From: Epiperipatus broadwayi | Taxonomy: Eukaryota; Onychophora; Udeonychophora; Euonychophora; Peripatidae | Direction of reading: 5' to 3' | Assembly: GCA_028023455.1 (NCBI GenBank) | Contig: JAQFVV010006220.1 | Span: 8,725,852-8,789,851, forward strand | Length of the DNA: 64,000 bases | Part shown: piece by piece, positions 24,067 through 38,300 of the stretch | Layout of the letters: every line of letters begins with the position of its first letter | Position numbering within the stretch: position 1 is the first letter of the stretch | The notes under the pieces: model-generated | Told to the model about the DNA's origin: nothing | Seen by the model: the letters and a program-made list of their open reading frames with translations, nothing else | Databases searched by the model: none | Made by a program: the position numbers and the translations under genes

Positions 24067-26545
24067 TATTATTATACATCTTTATACACAATTACATCAC
24101 CAAGTAAAATGTTATACCAATTGTTTTTGTATGATAAAATAAGTGTTATTTATTTACATTATTATATCAATAAAAGAAATTATTTGAAAGAGAAGATTGC
24201 AAAAATTGTTCTCAGATAATGCTAAAATACTTTCATTTTTATTATTATTTTGTTAAAAGAAGTGCAAAATAATAAGAAAAAGACTTGCTAATATTTTTTT
24301 TATAAATGTCTATTTAGTCATTGTTGTCTTGTATAAGATTAAAGCACATGCTTCAAATGATAAATGATATATGTTAAGTTTTCTGGATGTTACCGGTTAA
24401 ATACCTAAATAATAAAATACTATAACCAAATGATAGTACGAGATCATCAATATTTTTTCTCCCATTGTATAATAGTTAGAACATCAGCTTCCTATGGATG
24501 TTGGACCTGTAAAAACAATGAACCTTATATAATATATACATTTATCATGAATCTAAGCTTGATGAATATTGAAACTTTGAAAACTATTTTAGGATTTATT
24601 TTTCAGGGAAATGAACTGTAGCTATGCTAGCTAGCCACCCATTAGTAATTATTATATCGGTATCTAGCTATTGTTTATTATTGGGGAATGTGATTGCAAA
24701 TACATATACGTATATGATTGTAATATGATTTGGTTTTCACTACTATTAAAACAAGTATGATAATTCTATGTAAGCTGAAGATTTAACTGTAATCCTAAAT
24801 TTAAAATTATGTCAACGCCTGTTCTTTATTATATTAGTAAGATTTTCAAGTTAGTAAGTAATTAATGCAATTACTGTAATTTAAATATCTCTTAATATAA
24901 CGATTGAGTTCTCATAATTTTAGTATATTCTGATATCTATTTAGGTAACCAAATTTATTTACTGAAATAGTAAGTATACAAAAATGATTAATATATATAT
25001 AACGCATGCCAATCAAGGAAATGATTAAATATGTAAATAGATATATTAAAAAACAACAACAAATTCCCATTAAACTTATAACTGACATAATTATTTCATT
25101 AAAGTAAAACTTTTATTAATTATATTTTAAAACTGTGATACCAACCGATGTCAGACAACAAAAATTATTAGAGATTCATCAAAATCAAAATACAACGAAA
25201 TCAAATTTTCATTTCAAGGTTATTTAAACGTTTTAAAATTCCAGTTCGAAACTTAAATAGTCATCTCTTAAAATTAAAAAAAGAACGCTCTCAACTTTTC
25301 AAGAATGTGATATTTCAAAAAATATATTAGCAAGTAGTAGGATTTTACTTTTATTTGAGAACTGTGACCTCACCTTACATTTAAATAAAAACAAAAACTT
25401 TTCCCATGCTCTGCTATTCCCTAACAAGGTCAATTAAAATCAGAAAATAATGTAAATAGTGAAGCAAAAAAAAATTTAAAAACTCACTGAAATATTTCAC
25501 AGAAACTTTATATATATAAGAAATGTTTTTAAATTTGTAATATTTATAATCCGCGTACAAAAAACTTCCTTATATTTGCAGTCCTATCACTTCGCAAGGA
25601 ATGGTGAACTTTTTATAATAAAAATGTTTATATATACTGTATAATTAATATTTTTATTATTTTAAATAATTGTAATAGATTAACGATAATCTGATGGAAC
25701 CTATGTAAGGAAGCTTGTTAAAATCTCACAAGTATTATTAATGCCCAAATCACTGCCTTTTCAGTTACACAAATGATGATTCTCTTTTGCTAGCCATTAG
25801 ATTTATATAGAATAACAAATTCAGATATCAACATGCAGATATGAAATTATTTAAATTGCAAATGTACACAATATAATTAATTTCATTTTCAAAAATGGTT
25901 AATATCCGAATTTATTATTATTCATAAGATTTTGTTGATGAAAAAATAGCAATTTAGAAATTAACTTTTGTGAGATTTCTGCATACTTTTTAATATAAGC
26001 TTTATTATATGAGTTTTAATTTATTAAAATATGTATCTGCAATATAATTGAATTTTTAATATATATAGTTTCATACACATCAACAAAATTTTTTAATAAA
26101 AAATGCAATAATATAGTTATGAATAAAACTATACAATAATAAATCTAGAGAGACAGACAGGCATATAGAGTGCTCACCAGTGACTGAGTGTGTGAGGTGT
26201 GAAATTGCAGACTGAATGATGATTCATGATCTGGACTCTTACAAATGCTTGGAAAATTAATGAATTCAAATTTACAAATTTATTTAACTTTGTAATATAT
26301 TTGAAACTATAAGCATTTGAAATTGTAAAGAATGAGTCTTTGGATAGTGGAGAACTCTTGTATATGCGTAATAATTATTTATAATAAATAAACATAGCAA
26401 TTACTCAAGGGTCAAATGCAAAATAAGGCTAAGGCAGTTCATTTTTAAATATTTTGGTAATTGTAGTTCACATTTTTATGTAGAAAATGTAATACATACA
26501 GAATGATTGTAGATTCTAAGCAAGTTTTTTATTTTAGACAATTTA
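24067..26545. other. intron sequence, little recognised
   Basis: A+T-rich. A weak tRNA-like patch lies at about 24455-24530 and a less A+T-rich patch at about 26145-26230 (GACAGACAGGCATATAGAGT). Neither could be assigned. Confidence 0.45.
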
Positions 26546-26549
26546 ATTG

Positions 26550-26690
26550 TATGATTGAGTGTAATGGGAGCAAGTCAGATTCAGAGGTATAAAATCCTTA
26601 GATCAATTCCAGTGCTGGTATTTCCAACACTCAAACTTCTTATGAAATTTTGAGCAATAAAACTATTACTTTTAAAAAAATATATAAAAA
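26550..26690 (+). repeat. tRNA-derived SINE copy
   Basis: TGAGTGTAATGGGAGCAAG stands for box A and TAGATCAATTCCAGTGC for box B. The tail CAACACTCAAACTTCTTATG and GAGCAATAAAACTATT is shared with the other copies. Confidence 0.6.
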
Positions 26691-29064
26691 AGTTAATAGT
26701 AGAATTTTAAAAAGAAGTTAAGGTATGCTATATATATTCATCAATCTTGAAGAGATATCTACTAATAATTAATATTTTCAGAAAAAAATAATACCATTAA
26801 CATTAACCTGTAAAAAAAAATTATTATGGATCAGTAGCAAATAAAAGCCAATAATCAATATAAAGTATATTAAATAAAAGCAAAACAATCAGATAAGCAT
26901 CAGAAACGTTAATATTTATTCACACATAATAAAAAAAATCAAATCATAAATTAAATTTAGCAATATCAATTAAACTCTAGATTTTTACTGTAATAATTTT
27001 ATCTATTAATATAAATGTTTCTTGCATGGAGAAAAATTTTAAAAATACTTAATTAAATTGTCTTTTCAAGATGATTTGCACTGACAATACATTAAAAATA
27101 AATAAATAATCAATGACTATTATTTGGAAGTTCATAAGTTGAGCAGTGGAAGGGACAGTGTTGGGTGTAATTGATGGATCTTAATTATCAAAATCTCCCA
27201 CTGCATCAAATAATACAAGATAATATGCATAAGGATTTAAGTAATTAGTACTTTTGAAATTTTCACTTCATGCAAAAAATATTTGTATTAATGCACAAAT
27301 TTATTAACTTAAGATTTGATAATTGTATAATTGTGAAATAGATTTTTTTTTCCAGAAGGCAAGTGAAATGATCTTTTTTTTCTATAAGCAAACAATGAAT
27401 TAATGGAATATTTATTCTAACAAAAGCCATATTATAAATTCTCTTTAAAACTTTTTTGGTAAACATGGAAAATAATAATTGAAAAAAAGATAAAAAAACT
27501 GATCGCTACTTGATAGTAGACTTAATGCACCACAAAGATAGCAAGAATAATTTTATGAAACAAAATTCTGAAAGAGACTAGCTGCAACCAATAACAGTGT
27601 TTTTTAAATAAAAATAGGTTAAACAATAAATAAATAAATAATTTGTTTTCATATGCAAAACTTTATGAATTATGTACTAGATACTTTTTATTAGATAAGT
27701 CATAAGATTTTGCATACAAAACAAACCAATTTTATTTGCTACATCTGGAGTCCTTCAAAATGTTACTTCCTATAGTTGCTCTTATAACCACTATGAACTA
27801 TAATTTCTTAGTACCATGAAATACTCATTTACTTTTAGTCCATTTTCTTTTATTTATAATATTTACATGAACATATTTTTTTAAAAATATAAAACAAATA
27901 AGACAGCATTAAATGAACACAAGAATCATATTCAAACTGAAATATATTAATAGCTTTTCGAAATTAGTAAATTATCTTGATTTATGAGCATATTGATGAA
28001 TATTCATATAATGTGGGGGATTTATGGTTTGTTACACTGATAGAATGATGGACTTAAGTCCAGCAACAAAGAATTCAATTATTTTTATGTATATATAATA
28101 TGACATTATATTTGTTATAAAAATATATATTTATTATGAAATTAAATAATTAAAAAGTAATTTATTGCTCTGGAATTAATAAGAAAGAAATAGAGAATGA
28201 GTCACTATCTGTGAACTTTGAATTCCAGAGGCCATCACATTTCTATTGCATCAAACCACACAAAACATATTGAATAATGAAGGTATGTTATTATTGAATT
28301 TTAGGTAGAGGTAAAATACTATTAATCAGCATCCTCAATTTCTAGCCTTATTTGGATTAAGTGATCATATAAAAATAATTTAGTAGTATATGTCTTAACT
28401 TTCTCATTATAATTGATTATGTTTTTAAAGCACTCATAGTATACTGATAATTTAAATAAGTATTAATTTTAATATATATTGTTAGTATACATGTAAATAT
28501 TTTCTGCATATTAAACTTATTTTTAATAATAATACAAAAACAGTTGAAATAGATGTATGCTTGTTCCCATTAAAAAAAATTTGGCATGGAATGAATGTTT
28601 TTGATGATGATGATGATAATAACACAAAAACAACAACCACAATAATGATGATATAAGAAAATTAAAAGAAAAATTCAATAATTTTTATGAAGAATCTAAA
28701 ATTATGGTATATTTTATATAGATTATTTGGTAAAAACAAATAGTATATACATAAAAAAAAAAAAAAAATCTATCAAAATTTTATATTCTTAGTAAAATTT
28801 ATTAAATTCTCTTTTATTTTATTTTCTTACTTCTCATTCAATAATTATTATTATTTTGATATAATAAAAATATATTATTTACCAAAAAAAATAAAATAAA
28901 ATAAAATAAATTTAATAGAGTTTTACGTTGCAAGCATTAGCAAACTACACTGTACCCTGGTTTTTCTGTCTGCCTTTGGGCAAAATATTTAACACTTATT
29001 CAGTATTACTTAATTGCACTGAAATATTTCATAACTACTGTTAAGAGAAAATAAAAAACTACAG
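26691..29064. other. intron sequence, little recognised
   Basis: A+T-rich up to the assembly gap. A tRNA-like patch at about 28005-28080 (TTGTTACACTGATAGAATGA) may be another SINE. The open frame 27263-27466 is not supported. Confidence 0.45.
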
Positions 29065-29564
29065 NNNNNNNNNNNNNNNNNNNNNNNNNNNNNNNNNNNN
29101 NNNNNNNNNNNNNNNNNNNNNNNNNNNNNNNNNNNNNNNNNNNNNNNNNNNNNNNNNNNNNNNNNNNNNNNNNNNNNNNNNNNNNNNNNNNNNNNNNNNN
29201 NNNNNNNNNNNNNNNNNNNNNNNNNNNNNNNNNNNNNNNNNNNNNNNNNNNNNNNNNNNNNNNNNNNNNNNNNNNNNNNNNNNNNNNNNNNNNNNNNNNN
29301 NNNNNNNNNNNNNNNNNNNNNNNNNNNNNNNNNNNNNNNNNNNNNNNNNNNNNNNNNNNNNNNNNNNNNNNNNNNNNNNNNNNNNNNNNNNNNNNNNNNN
29401 NNNNNNNNNNNNNNNNNNNNNNNNNNNNNNNNNNNNNNNNNNNNNNNNNNNNNNNNNNNNNNNNNNNNNNNNNNNNNNNNNNNNNNNNNNNNNNNNNNNN
29501 NNNNNNNNNNNNNNNNNNNNNNNNNNNNNNNNNNNNNNNNNNNNNNNNNNNNNNNNNNNNNNNN
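29065..29564. other. assembly gap, exactly 500 N
   Basis: A run of N from 29065 to 29564. The round length marks a scaffolding join of unknown true size, so the 32 kb intron length is nominal. The apparent open frame of unknown residues across it is an artefact. Confidence 0.99.
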
Positions 29565-32500
29565 TAAAAAAATAATATTGCAAGGAAATTTACAATTTAA
29601 AATCGCAAGTTAAATAAATAAATATTTTGTATATATATTTATTCAATATAAAATATTATAGATTTTAACTACTATTGAAAATAACTATTAATATAAAATA
29701 ATATTTTTAAATATGCATAATCGAAAATTGTTTTAATTGCACAAATAAAAACACATATATCAGCATACACACATGAAAACAAGAATTTATTATTATTCAT
29801 TTATGCTTGTAAAGTGATTACAAAATATGGCAATAAATAAATATGAATAAATAAAAATAATACTGGAATGGGTTCATTAATATGTATTTATCCAAGTTTT
29901 TTTAAAATAATAAAATATCAACTGTACAATCTAATATATTATTTGTTTAAAAAAATTAAAAGAAATCATGAATGTTATATTATTTTATATACTGCTTATC
30001 AAGAACACTTGTTAATAATGTAAATCACTTGATCCATTCAAAACAATTGATAATAAATACATCTATCTAACTCCTTTTTCTTTTTTTGTTTCTTTAGGAA
30101 ATAGTACCTTTAAAATGTGAATATAACCCAAGATTACACAATATATATCCAAAATAATAAATCAAGGTAAGCATATTACAATAACTATAAATTATCATAA
30201 ATAATAATAATTCAAACAAGATAAGACTACTTACTTTATAAAACTATATCTGTAAAACTCACAATAATTCATAGTAATGGTCACTTTTGGATCCTACCCC
30301 TTAAAAAAATCAGCTTTTCTTACTACTTAATCACTTCTATCCCTAAATAATACATAGAATTTTTTGAATAGTGAAATTATACTTCACTATAAAAAACCCT
30401 CATAAATGATGACTGTTATATATTAAAACATAAAACATATATCAAAGATCAGATGGGAATATAAATCTCCACTTTACAAAAATATTAGATCATATCTGTA
30501 ATAATAAACAATTTATATACTTAATTTGAAAGTAAATTATTATAGTATAAAAATTTTTTATTTCAGTTTTTGCTTTTTTATATACAAACAGATTTTTTGT
30601 ATATGTCATGTTGTATTATGATATTTTGCTATGCCATTAAGTTTTTTATAACTATAAATTTTAGGATTATATTATGACTTAAAATATTGTGATACTGCTT
30701 TTTAAAACAAAGTCTTTTTGTTTCATTGATATTAGTTGATTATAGTTAAAAAGAGACAACCTTCAAAGATAAATATACATATTTAAACTATATTAATTTT
30801 TAATGAATATTAAAGGAGGAGTTAAGATTTGTATATAAACTTTACAAAGAAGAAATATTAAAACAATTTTTCTGAAAAATTAAAAAACAATAAAGACTCA
30901 CATTTTTAATATTTGTAAATATTTACATACATATTTTTAATATAATATATAAAGAATAAAATCATAAGATTAACTACCAAAATAAATACACTTTAGAAGA
31001 TCTGAGAAATAAAAGCTCAAATATTATATAAATGAGAAATATTTTTTATTCTATCAATAATCCATGTGAATTTATTTCTGCATAACCTCAGTCAAATCAG
31101 TTTTCTATTAAATTCTATGGGTTTCTTGTAGTTTTATATTTTCTATTTTAGGATTTCTCTTAAAGATTCTGTATATATTTTAAAGATGGAGACAAAACTG
31201 AAATACCTTACCTATACATTGCAATATTAACTTTTCTTTCTTTTCCAGTTTACAATTTTGCTTATTAAATTTTTTGACTGGATTATAATTTATCATTCAT
31301 TGTTAATGAATTTCTAGTGGAACACTTATAAAATTCATTTAGTCTAATATAGCTCATATTAAGTGAATATATTCAAAAGATCAAACAGTCGTTAGGATCA
31401 TGATACACTTCATATAGAGCTCAGCTTCAGAATGATTTCTAAAAGAGTTACACACTTTATATGTTTGTATAGTGTCTCAATTTTTTTGTCAATTTAGAAC
31501 ACCGATATAATTACACTGAATTATAATTTTTACCATATAATCTTGCGTATAAACTAGAGATTAGTTTGACCTGATTATTACTCTATTGTCTCCTCAGAAT
31601 CACATAAGAATTTAAACTTTATATAAAAAGTAAATATATACATAATCTTAATTTCTTAATATCCTTTAATCTCTTTTCTGCAAATGGAAATATAGATTGT
31701 TTACTTTTTTACTTTTTATTTATTTATAATTATTTAATCATTCATTCCAACATATATTCCTGGGTCATATACATGGCAGCCAACTGAAAATTATGCTGTA
31801 TCAATATATACAAGAAGTTATATGCACTTTAAAAAAAGTAAGCAAACAAATAAAAGTTACAAATGTAAATTTAATATAATTACAATATACAGCAGCTAAT
31901 TTTCCATTTTTGAGTCCATATATGTATAATAAAACAATTTAAAATATGTAAATAAATTTTACAATACACCAGAAGCTGTTTTCTGTCTTCAAGCATCACA
32001 CATGACACGGTATTATTATTCATATTTTTTCAGTTTAAGTTGAAAGCACTAAATTTTATGCTTCATTTATTATTCTCTAAATTTCCATAAAAAGACGGCA
32101 ATAAATCTTTTTAAGTAATACACGCTAAAAGTTTTATAATCTTCAAAATATATTTAAAGTTGATATTAATCAAAACATTGAAACAATTAGATGATTTAGT
32201 AGTTTACAATATATAGTTTATTAATTATAAGAGAAAAATTGATATGAAAAAATATCACTCAGAATATATTACTTAATTCAGATAATGATTATCGATTATT
32301 TAAAAATAAGAGCATAGTATACTAATATATATATTTTTTAATGAATAAAATGACTGAACACACATTCATGTAAACTTTATTTAAATATGTCTTTTCAGTT
32401 TATTATTAATGAATCATAGCATTTTTTCAAATTTTTGTTTATATTTATGATCTGAATTTAGAGAGGTAGTACTCACACAAATAAAGGTAAGAAATGAGAA

Positions 32501-32950
32501 CTTATTTATTATAAACATGAGGAAGCTTGGAACAAAATATAGTAGATATCACAGCTCCATAGTACTTTTAAAAAAAAGTTAAACCTTAACTAGTGATAAC
32601 AAAAAAAATTATTGTATTTTATATACAGAAATACTATTTATTAATTTAAATCCTTAATATTAGATAATAAAAATGCAACCTATTATAGGCTACGGTTTGA
32701 GGTTTATAGTATTATAAATATCTTTTTGATTAATATCTTTAAGTATCGTTATTATCACAAAATTGTAATCAATACTTATTTGTGATCTGTATAACAAACT
32801 GAAACAGATATGATATATATCTATTTGTCATATATTCACATAAGTATATGCAAACATCTATATCTAAAGCAATGCTACATTATTTAGACAAAATAAGACA
32901 GTATTTAAAAATTCAACTTTCTGTAAAATCATGACTAATCAGTGAAATTT
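29565..32950. other. intron sequence, nothing recognised
   Basis: Very A+T-rich with many stop codons in all frames; no element identified. Confidence 0.55.
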
Positions 32951-33062
32951 GGTGTTATTAGGTGTGATAGTGAGAGTTAATGCATGTACACTTGATTCAG
33001 TTCATCGTCTATCCTAAAATTTCACAAAGTCTTGAGCAATAAATTATTCAATCATATGCAAC
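32951..33062 (+). repeat. tRNA-derived SINE copy
   Basis: AGGTGTGATAGTGAGAGTTA (box-A-like), TTGATTCAGTTCATCG (box-B-like) and the tail TTCACAAAGTCTTGAGCAAT match the general plan of the family. Confidence 0.5.
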
Positions 33063-34174
33063 AGGAAAAAGGAAAATCCAAAATTTAACAACATAAATGA
33101 ATATTCGTAATAAGAATTAAACAGTTTAATTCCTTAGAATATTGCTATAAATTCATGCCTATCTTTCAAATACTATTACAAGTATTTAACAAAAATATTT
33201 CCAATATTAATCACTATCTAGTAGCATATTAGAATTTAGAGCAATACTTCATAAACTAAAAATAAGTGATCGAATTATTATTATATGATAAAACTGAAAA
33301 CGAACATTTAATCTAACTTGGGGCAAATCCATACTTTTTATTTTAAGTTAATCTTAATATCTTCAGTGATTATGACTAATGTTATAAAAATTCTTCCTTC
33401 TTGAACATCCTTCCATTTGAATATATATAAGAATATTTCTTTCTAATGGCTTATAGATAAATATAATACTAATTTGTTAACTGAAACATTGTGAATGATT
33501 ACGCAAGACATAATTTAACCAGCAAAGCAATAAAAATTTCCATGGTTGACTTCAATATATAGTTAGTTACTTATAACTTGGTAGGTTTGCACTCAACGCT
33601 TTATGTATCTTCAGCTGGTAAAAATAATTTGTTACACTTATGTGTGCACTACTGATATCAAGAACGTGCAAGAGAGTGAACAAGAAGTTTATTCAAAAAT
33701 ATTTTTCTTTATCTACTCATCCTGCAACATCTTTGATATATAGTTTCTTTGCTCTACCATTTTGCAGTTAGCTCCTGTTCCTAATATCTCTACTATAACT
33801 ATTTAACTTTTGTAATTTTGCAACTCCTTATTATTATTTATTAAGCCTTTGTTTCAGTTTATAGTGATTTGGATATATTTTTTAATATTTTGTTGTACAA
33901 AAATATTTTAAGAATTGTTTTATAATAATATGTTACAAGGAATCTCTTAATTAGTTTGATTCCAAATAAAAATAGTGGTTTTTTACATATATAACGCTAA
34001 TTATAATATAGAAAGCACAAATGTTAATTAATTTACATGGAGAAAATGTGTATAATGTTTTCTTTTGAAAATATAATAGATGTGTAATCTACTCAATTAA
34101 AACTCATAAATATATTATTCAATTAACGAAAGAAAGTTTGCTGATAGTGTAACTCATATATATATATATAATAT
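33063..34174. other. intron sequence, nothing recognised
   Basis: A+T-rich, no gene or named repeat seen. Confidence 0.5.
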
Positions 34175-34622
34175 AATATCACCAAATGCTAAATTATTTC
34201 AGCAATGTTATATATGAGACAAACATAAAATCTAAATAAAGCAGCATAGGTAAAAGATTAAATTCTTATATATAAGCCACAAAGTTGTTAAGAATGTTGA
34301 AATTCAGATTCATGTAAACAAAAAGCCTGAAACTGAATCAGCAAAGGTCTTAATCGCTAAAAAAAACTAACATAATTTTATATTATGTATCAAAGCAAGA
34401 TTTTTTTAACTTTAAAAAATTTCTAAAAATAACTCTATGATCAATAAAACCAGATGCAATCACTAGTTAAATCTTGTTTACATAGATCTGAATTTCAATA
34501 TAATTAACAGTTTGCAGCTTGTAGGGAAGATATTGATCTTTTATTTATCCTACTTCATTCAGACTTTCTGTTTGTCTCATAGGTAGCACTGTTAAAAAAA
34601 AATTTAGCATTTGGTGATATTG
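34175..34622. repeat. long inverted repeat, arms about 146 bp
   Basis: The left arm 34175-34320 begins TATCACCAAATGCTAAAT, passes TATGAGACAAAC and ends AAATTCAGATTCATGTAAAC. The right arm 34476-34622 carries the reverse complements: GTTTACATAGATCTGAATTT, GTTTGTCTCATA and ATTTAGCATTTGGTGATA. The arms differ by substitutions and small indels, so the element is old. The loop is about 155 bases with no coding potential. It lies about 600 bases upstream (left) of the exon at 35213-35314, in the downstream intron of the gene. Confidence 0.75.
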
Positions 34623-35212
34623 ATATTTTATATTTGAATTTCAGCTAGCAAGATCTGGTTCTATTTAGAATATATTTATATGTGTGCATTTGTGAATAAT
34701 TTATAAGAGGATGAGACTAAAATATCTTAATATATTACATTAATATCCTAATATTTTTAAATTATATTGTAATACTCTATATATTATACTTTTTGCATTC
34801 ATGATTTAATTAATTTATGTGCAAATTTATGCATATCCGCTTGCCTTTTAAGAAGGCAAATCATTCTAAATTAATTTCAATAATAGATTCTTACTGTAAA
34901 AAGTTTTCATTCAATTGATGCAGTCATATTCATAAGCAAGATACAGACTGACTGCATTTATAGAAATAATAGTTTGTATATATTTTTAATTATATATAAT
35001 TAATTTATATATTTAATAAAAGTCTTTTTAAAAATATATTAAAAATTAATGCATATCTATATATATATTTATATTTTATAGATCATTGATGAAATATTAT
35101 TGTTTTATTGATTTTTCAGATTAGCAGATCTAATTATTACACTTTGTATACCAATTTAAAGGTATTTTTTTTTAAAAAAATACACTTCAAAGATTTTCAT
35201 TTGGTAGTTTAC
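34623..35212. other. intron end, nothing recognised
   Basis: A+T-rich intron immediately following the nompC exon at 35213-35314 in gene orientation. Confidence 0.5.
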
Positions 35213-35314
35213 CTTGCTGCCTTGAAGATTAACAAGAGCTCCATATCCAAGTAAGGTCTCAACCACCATTGGCTTTCCATACTGAACTGCAATGTGAAGA
35301 GCTGTATAGTTATC
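35213..35314 (-). CDS. nompC: nompC ankyrin exon 3 of 4
   Basis: This is the clearest exon: 102 nt and 34 residues, beginning DNYTALHIAVQYGKP and ending GYGALVNLQGSK. On the minus strand it has a strong acceptor (AATTTTGCAG) and donor (GTAAACTACC). The TALHIAV helix, the VVETLL second helix and the GYGA turn fit an ankyrin repeat, and they match the insect NOMPC repeat that begins DNYTALHIAV and contains VVETLLG almost residue for residue. The reading frame stays open into both flanking introns, which gives a 110-codon open frame at 35156-35488. Residues outside the exon are intron translation and should not be annotated as protein. It lies between a 7.2 kb intron upstream and a 32 kb intron downstream. 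Confidence 0.93.
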
Positions 35315-38300
35315 CTGCAAAATTAAAATTAAAACTTTTTTTAAAGTAAGAAACTCAATAAGTTCTTTAAAGTTAACTTGTATAAAGAATTCAAATAAGA
35401 TAACAATGTTTGGAATTATTCTTTGTAAATCATCATAATAAAAAAGGAGAGAAAAAATATGTACATAATTATTTACACAAAAATACAAAGGCTATCACAT
35501 TTCAACCTGAGTAACTGAGTTTTTGAATTGGCAATATAAATCTAATAGCTTTTTGAAAACATTACTTGTCTTTAGTAAAAACTGATATATAATGAAAAAA
35601 GTGAAAATTTAGCTATAATAAAATGTTGCTCCAATAAATCCCAATTAATAATTCAGAAAGTAAAAACACAAATCATAAGTGAAGTAATAAAAACAAATAA
35701 AAATTCAAAAAGATTATTTAATTAAAAAATAAAAAAAAGAAATGCCAAGTTTTAAAATTAAAATGAAGTTATCAAAATGTTAAATAAAGAAAATTGATTC
35801 TATAAATAATATTTATTTAAAAAGTAAATTAAGATAATTTATTAATAATGATTTTAAACCAGTATCAAAAAATTAACTGATTAGAAACTATATGAAAAAC
35901 ATAACAAATGTACAAAACAGATATAGCTCAGGAATGCCCACTATAAAAACCAAGTGATAAAATTTAATACATTTTTCAAAAATAAACACTCAATATTTGA
36001 ATTTCATTTTTATGTTCGTATTATATTTAATATTAGATATTTATTCAGCATTTTTTATTTTCATTATATATTTAATATTGGTATTCATCCACTCATTCTA
36101 TTTTTATATTTCTATAATCTTTCTTATAATATCATCTCAGATAGAACATCTCCTTAATTGAACAATCCCTCCCTCTCCCATTAACTCTAAATAATAATGT
36201 TATTTTTTTAAAAACAAAAAAAAATTAAAAAAATTATTCATTAATAGGTAATATAAAAATCTCCACAATCCTCATAATAAAAATAACTTCATACAAACAA
36301 AAAAAATGTATATATTACAAAAAAGAAAAAATATATATTTAAATATGAGTGGATTTTTGAACATCAAATGACTGATTCCCCCCCCCCCCCACAATAATAC
36401 TATTGACATAAGTTTTATTTTTTATTCATAAAATTTTTATTTTTGTGCTTTTATTATTCCAAATTTAGTTTATTTGATACTTTTTTACTAATGTGTTGAA
36501 AACATAAATATATACAAATTAAATATAAAAACACATGTTGAATTCTTATAACTGAATTAACTCAGAGACCAGATACTTTGAACAAGATTAACACTTGATC
36601 ATCACTAGCAGTAGTTTACCATTGATTATACCTCCTTAATATAATTTATTCTAGCTTTTCAATATTCAGAACTTCATCATAAATTTTAATGAGTTCTATG
36701 CATCATTTAAGATGTGTTAGATGTAAAAAACAAAAGTAAATGTTTAGAATATATTTCAATTAGGCAATGAGAAAGAAATTAGATTAGTTTTAGATTAAAT
36801 TAAATTTAAACTGATATTTATTGTACTTAGCTCAGATTATTAATGTACAAATACTGATAGTAAGGGATCTTAAAAAAGAAATGCTAGAACATAGTGTTAA
36901 GAAAAAAGTATCAATAAAAACTATCATATCAGAAGTTCAAATATTGAAATATAGTTATAGGTCTTTGCTGTCTAGATTTAAAACTGTCTTTAATAAAAAT
37001 GGATATATAGAAATACAATCCATAGAATGATTATTACATTTAGTTTTGTTAATTCCTATGTAAATAATAGTAGTGGAACTATGGATTCCTGCTAAACAAT
37101 TATTTACTGATTTTCAGTAAATAAAACATCAACATATTTTATAATTTTTTTTTCATAATTAAAATACATATCTAAAGCAGATTAAACAAAACAAAAAAAA
37201 AACAACAAAAAACAATGCAGTTCTTTTAGATCTCATTACAAAAAGAAACCTCTCTCCCAGAATATCATTTGACTTTCTTGCCAAAAATTGATCAAAGCTT
37301 TATTTTTAAAAAACTTCTTCTATAGGAAAACTTAAAATAATAAGATAAACTATGCTTGAATACATATTTGTGTCTGCTATTCCAAATAAATCTTAATATG
37401 AACATAAAGGTGGACTGTTTTATAGAAGCTTGTTAATTAAATCGCAGAGATAATTTGTAAACTTTTAGATTGATAGATAGATTAGATTACCTAAAATAAT
37501 ATGTAAATTGAGAATACCTTTTTGATGTCACATGCTGTTGTCATCATTATCAAATATTCATAAATAAACATGGATATTCTAATTATAGAAGAGGAAAAAA
37601 AAACAAATAAAAAATAGAGAAAATAAGTGTGAAAAGGTTGGCATCAGAATTGCTGTTATATATATATATAATTATCAATGAAAATGTGAATGCACAAACA
37701 TCCAACCTACTATCATAGCTGATGTACAGAGATGATGAAGTAGCATAAGAGTTCATGATAATTACAATCTATACTAACTTAAGTAACTGAAGACAGTAAG
37801 ATTTAAAGAGACAATAATAAAATTGGGATATAATGAGAGAAAAGCAGTATCTTCTAACAAACAGAATAGATCTCCTGATCAGGGATTGTCAATAAAGCTC
37901 ATAATTAAATCTTTGAGAATCTTAGTACTACATTTTTAAATGTAAAAATTGGGTCTGTCTATAAAATCATCTTGTTTACAACTGAATTGTCTGATTACTG
38001 CTATAACATATGTGTTAAATGTTTATGGTAGAATGTTGGCTAAGAAAATATTTACAAGCATTAATTATTAATTCTGAAAATAAATATGTAATAATTAGTT
38101 GTCTAATTCATTTTTTTAAATCTATCAAAAAGATTATCATTTAATAATAAAGCATACATAGTTAGATATAATTGTTTTCAAAACTATGTTTATATTCAGT
38201 TACATTTTACAATATTCATTTTTGACAGAACAGTCTAATTAGTTAGAGCATGACATTAAATTCAGTATTTATAAATTTTTTAAAAGTTACACAATTCCTG

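Noticed and set aside
29059-29583. Apparent 174-codon open frame on the minus strand
   Set aside because: It runs through the 500 N gap.
35156-35488. 110-codon minus-strand frame as a small ankyrin protein
   Set aside because: Only 35213-35314 is exon. Splice sites on both sides and the match to NOMPC end exactly there; the rest is intron translation.
36821-37030. 69-codon plus-strand frame
   Set aside because: No recognisable motif; length expected by chance for this amount of sequence.
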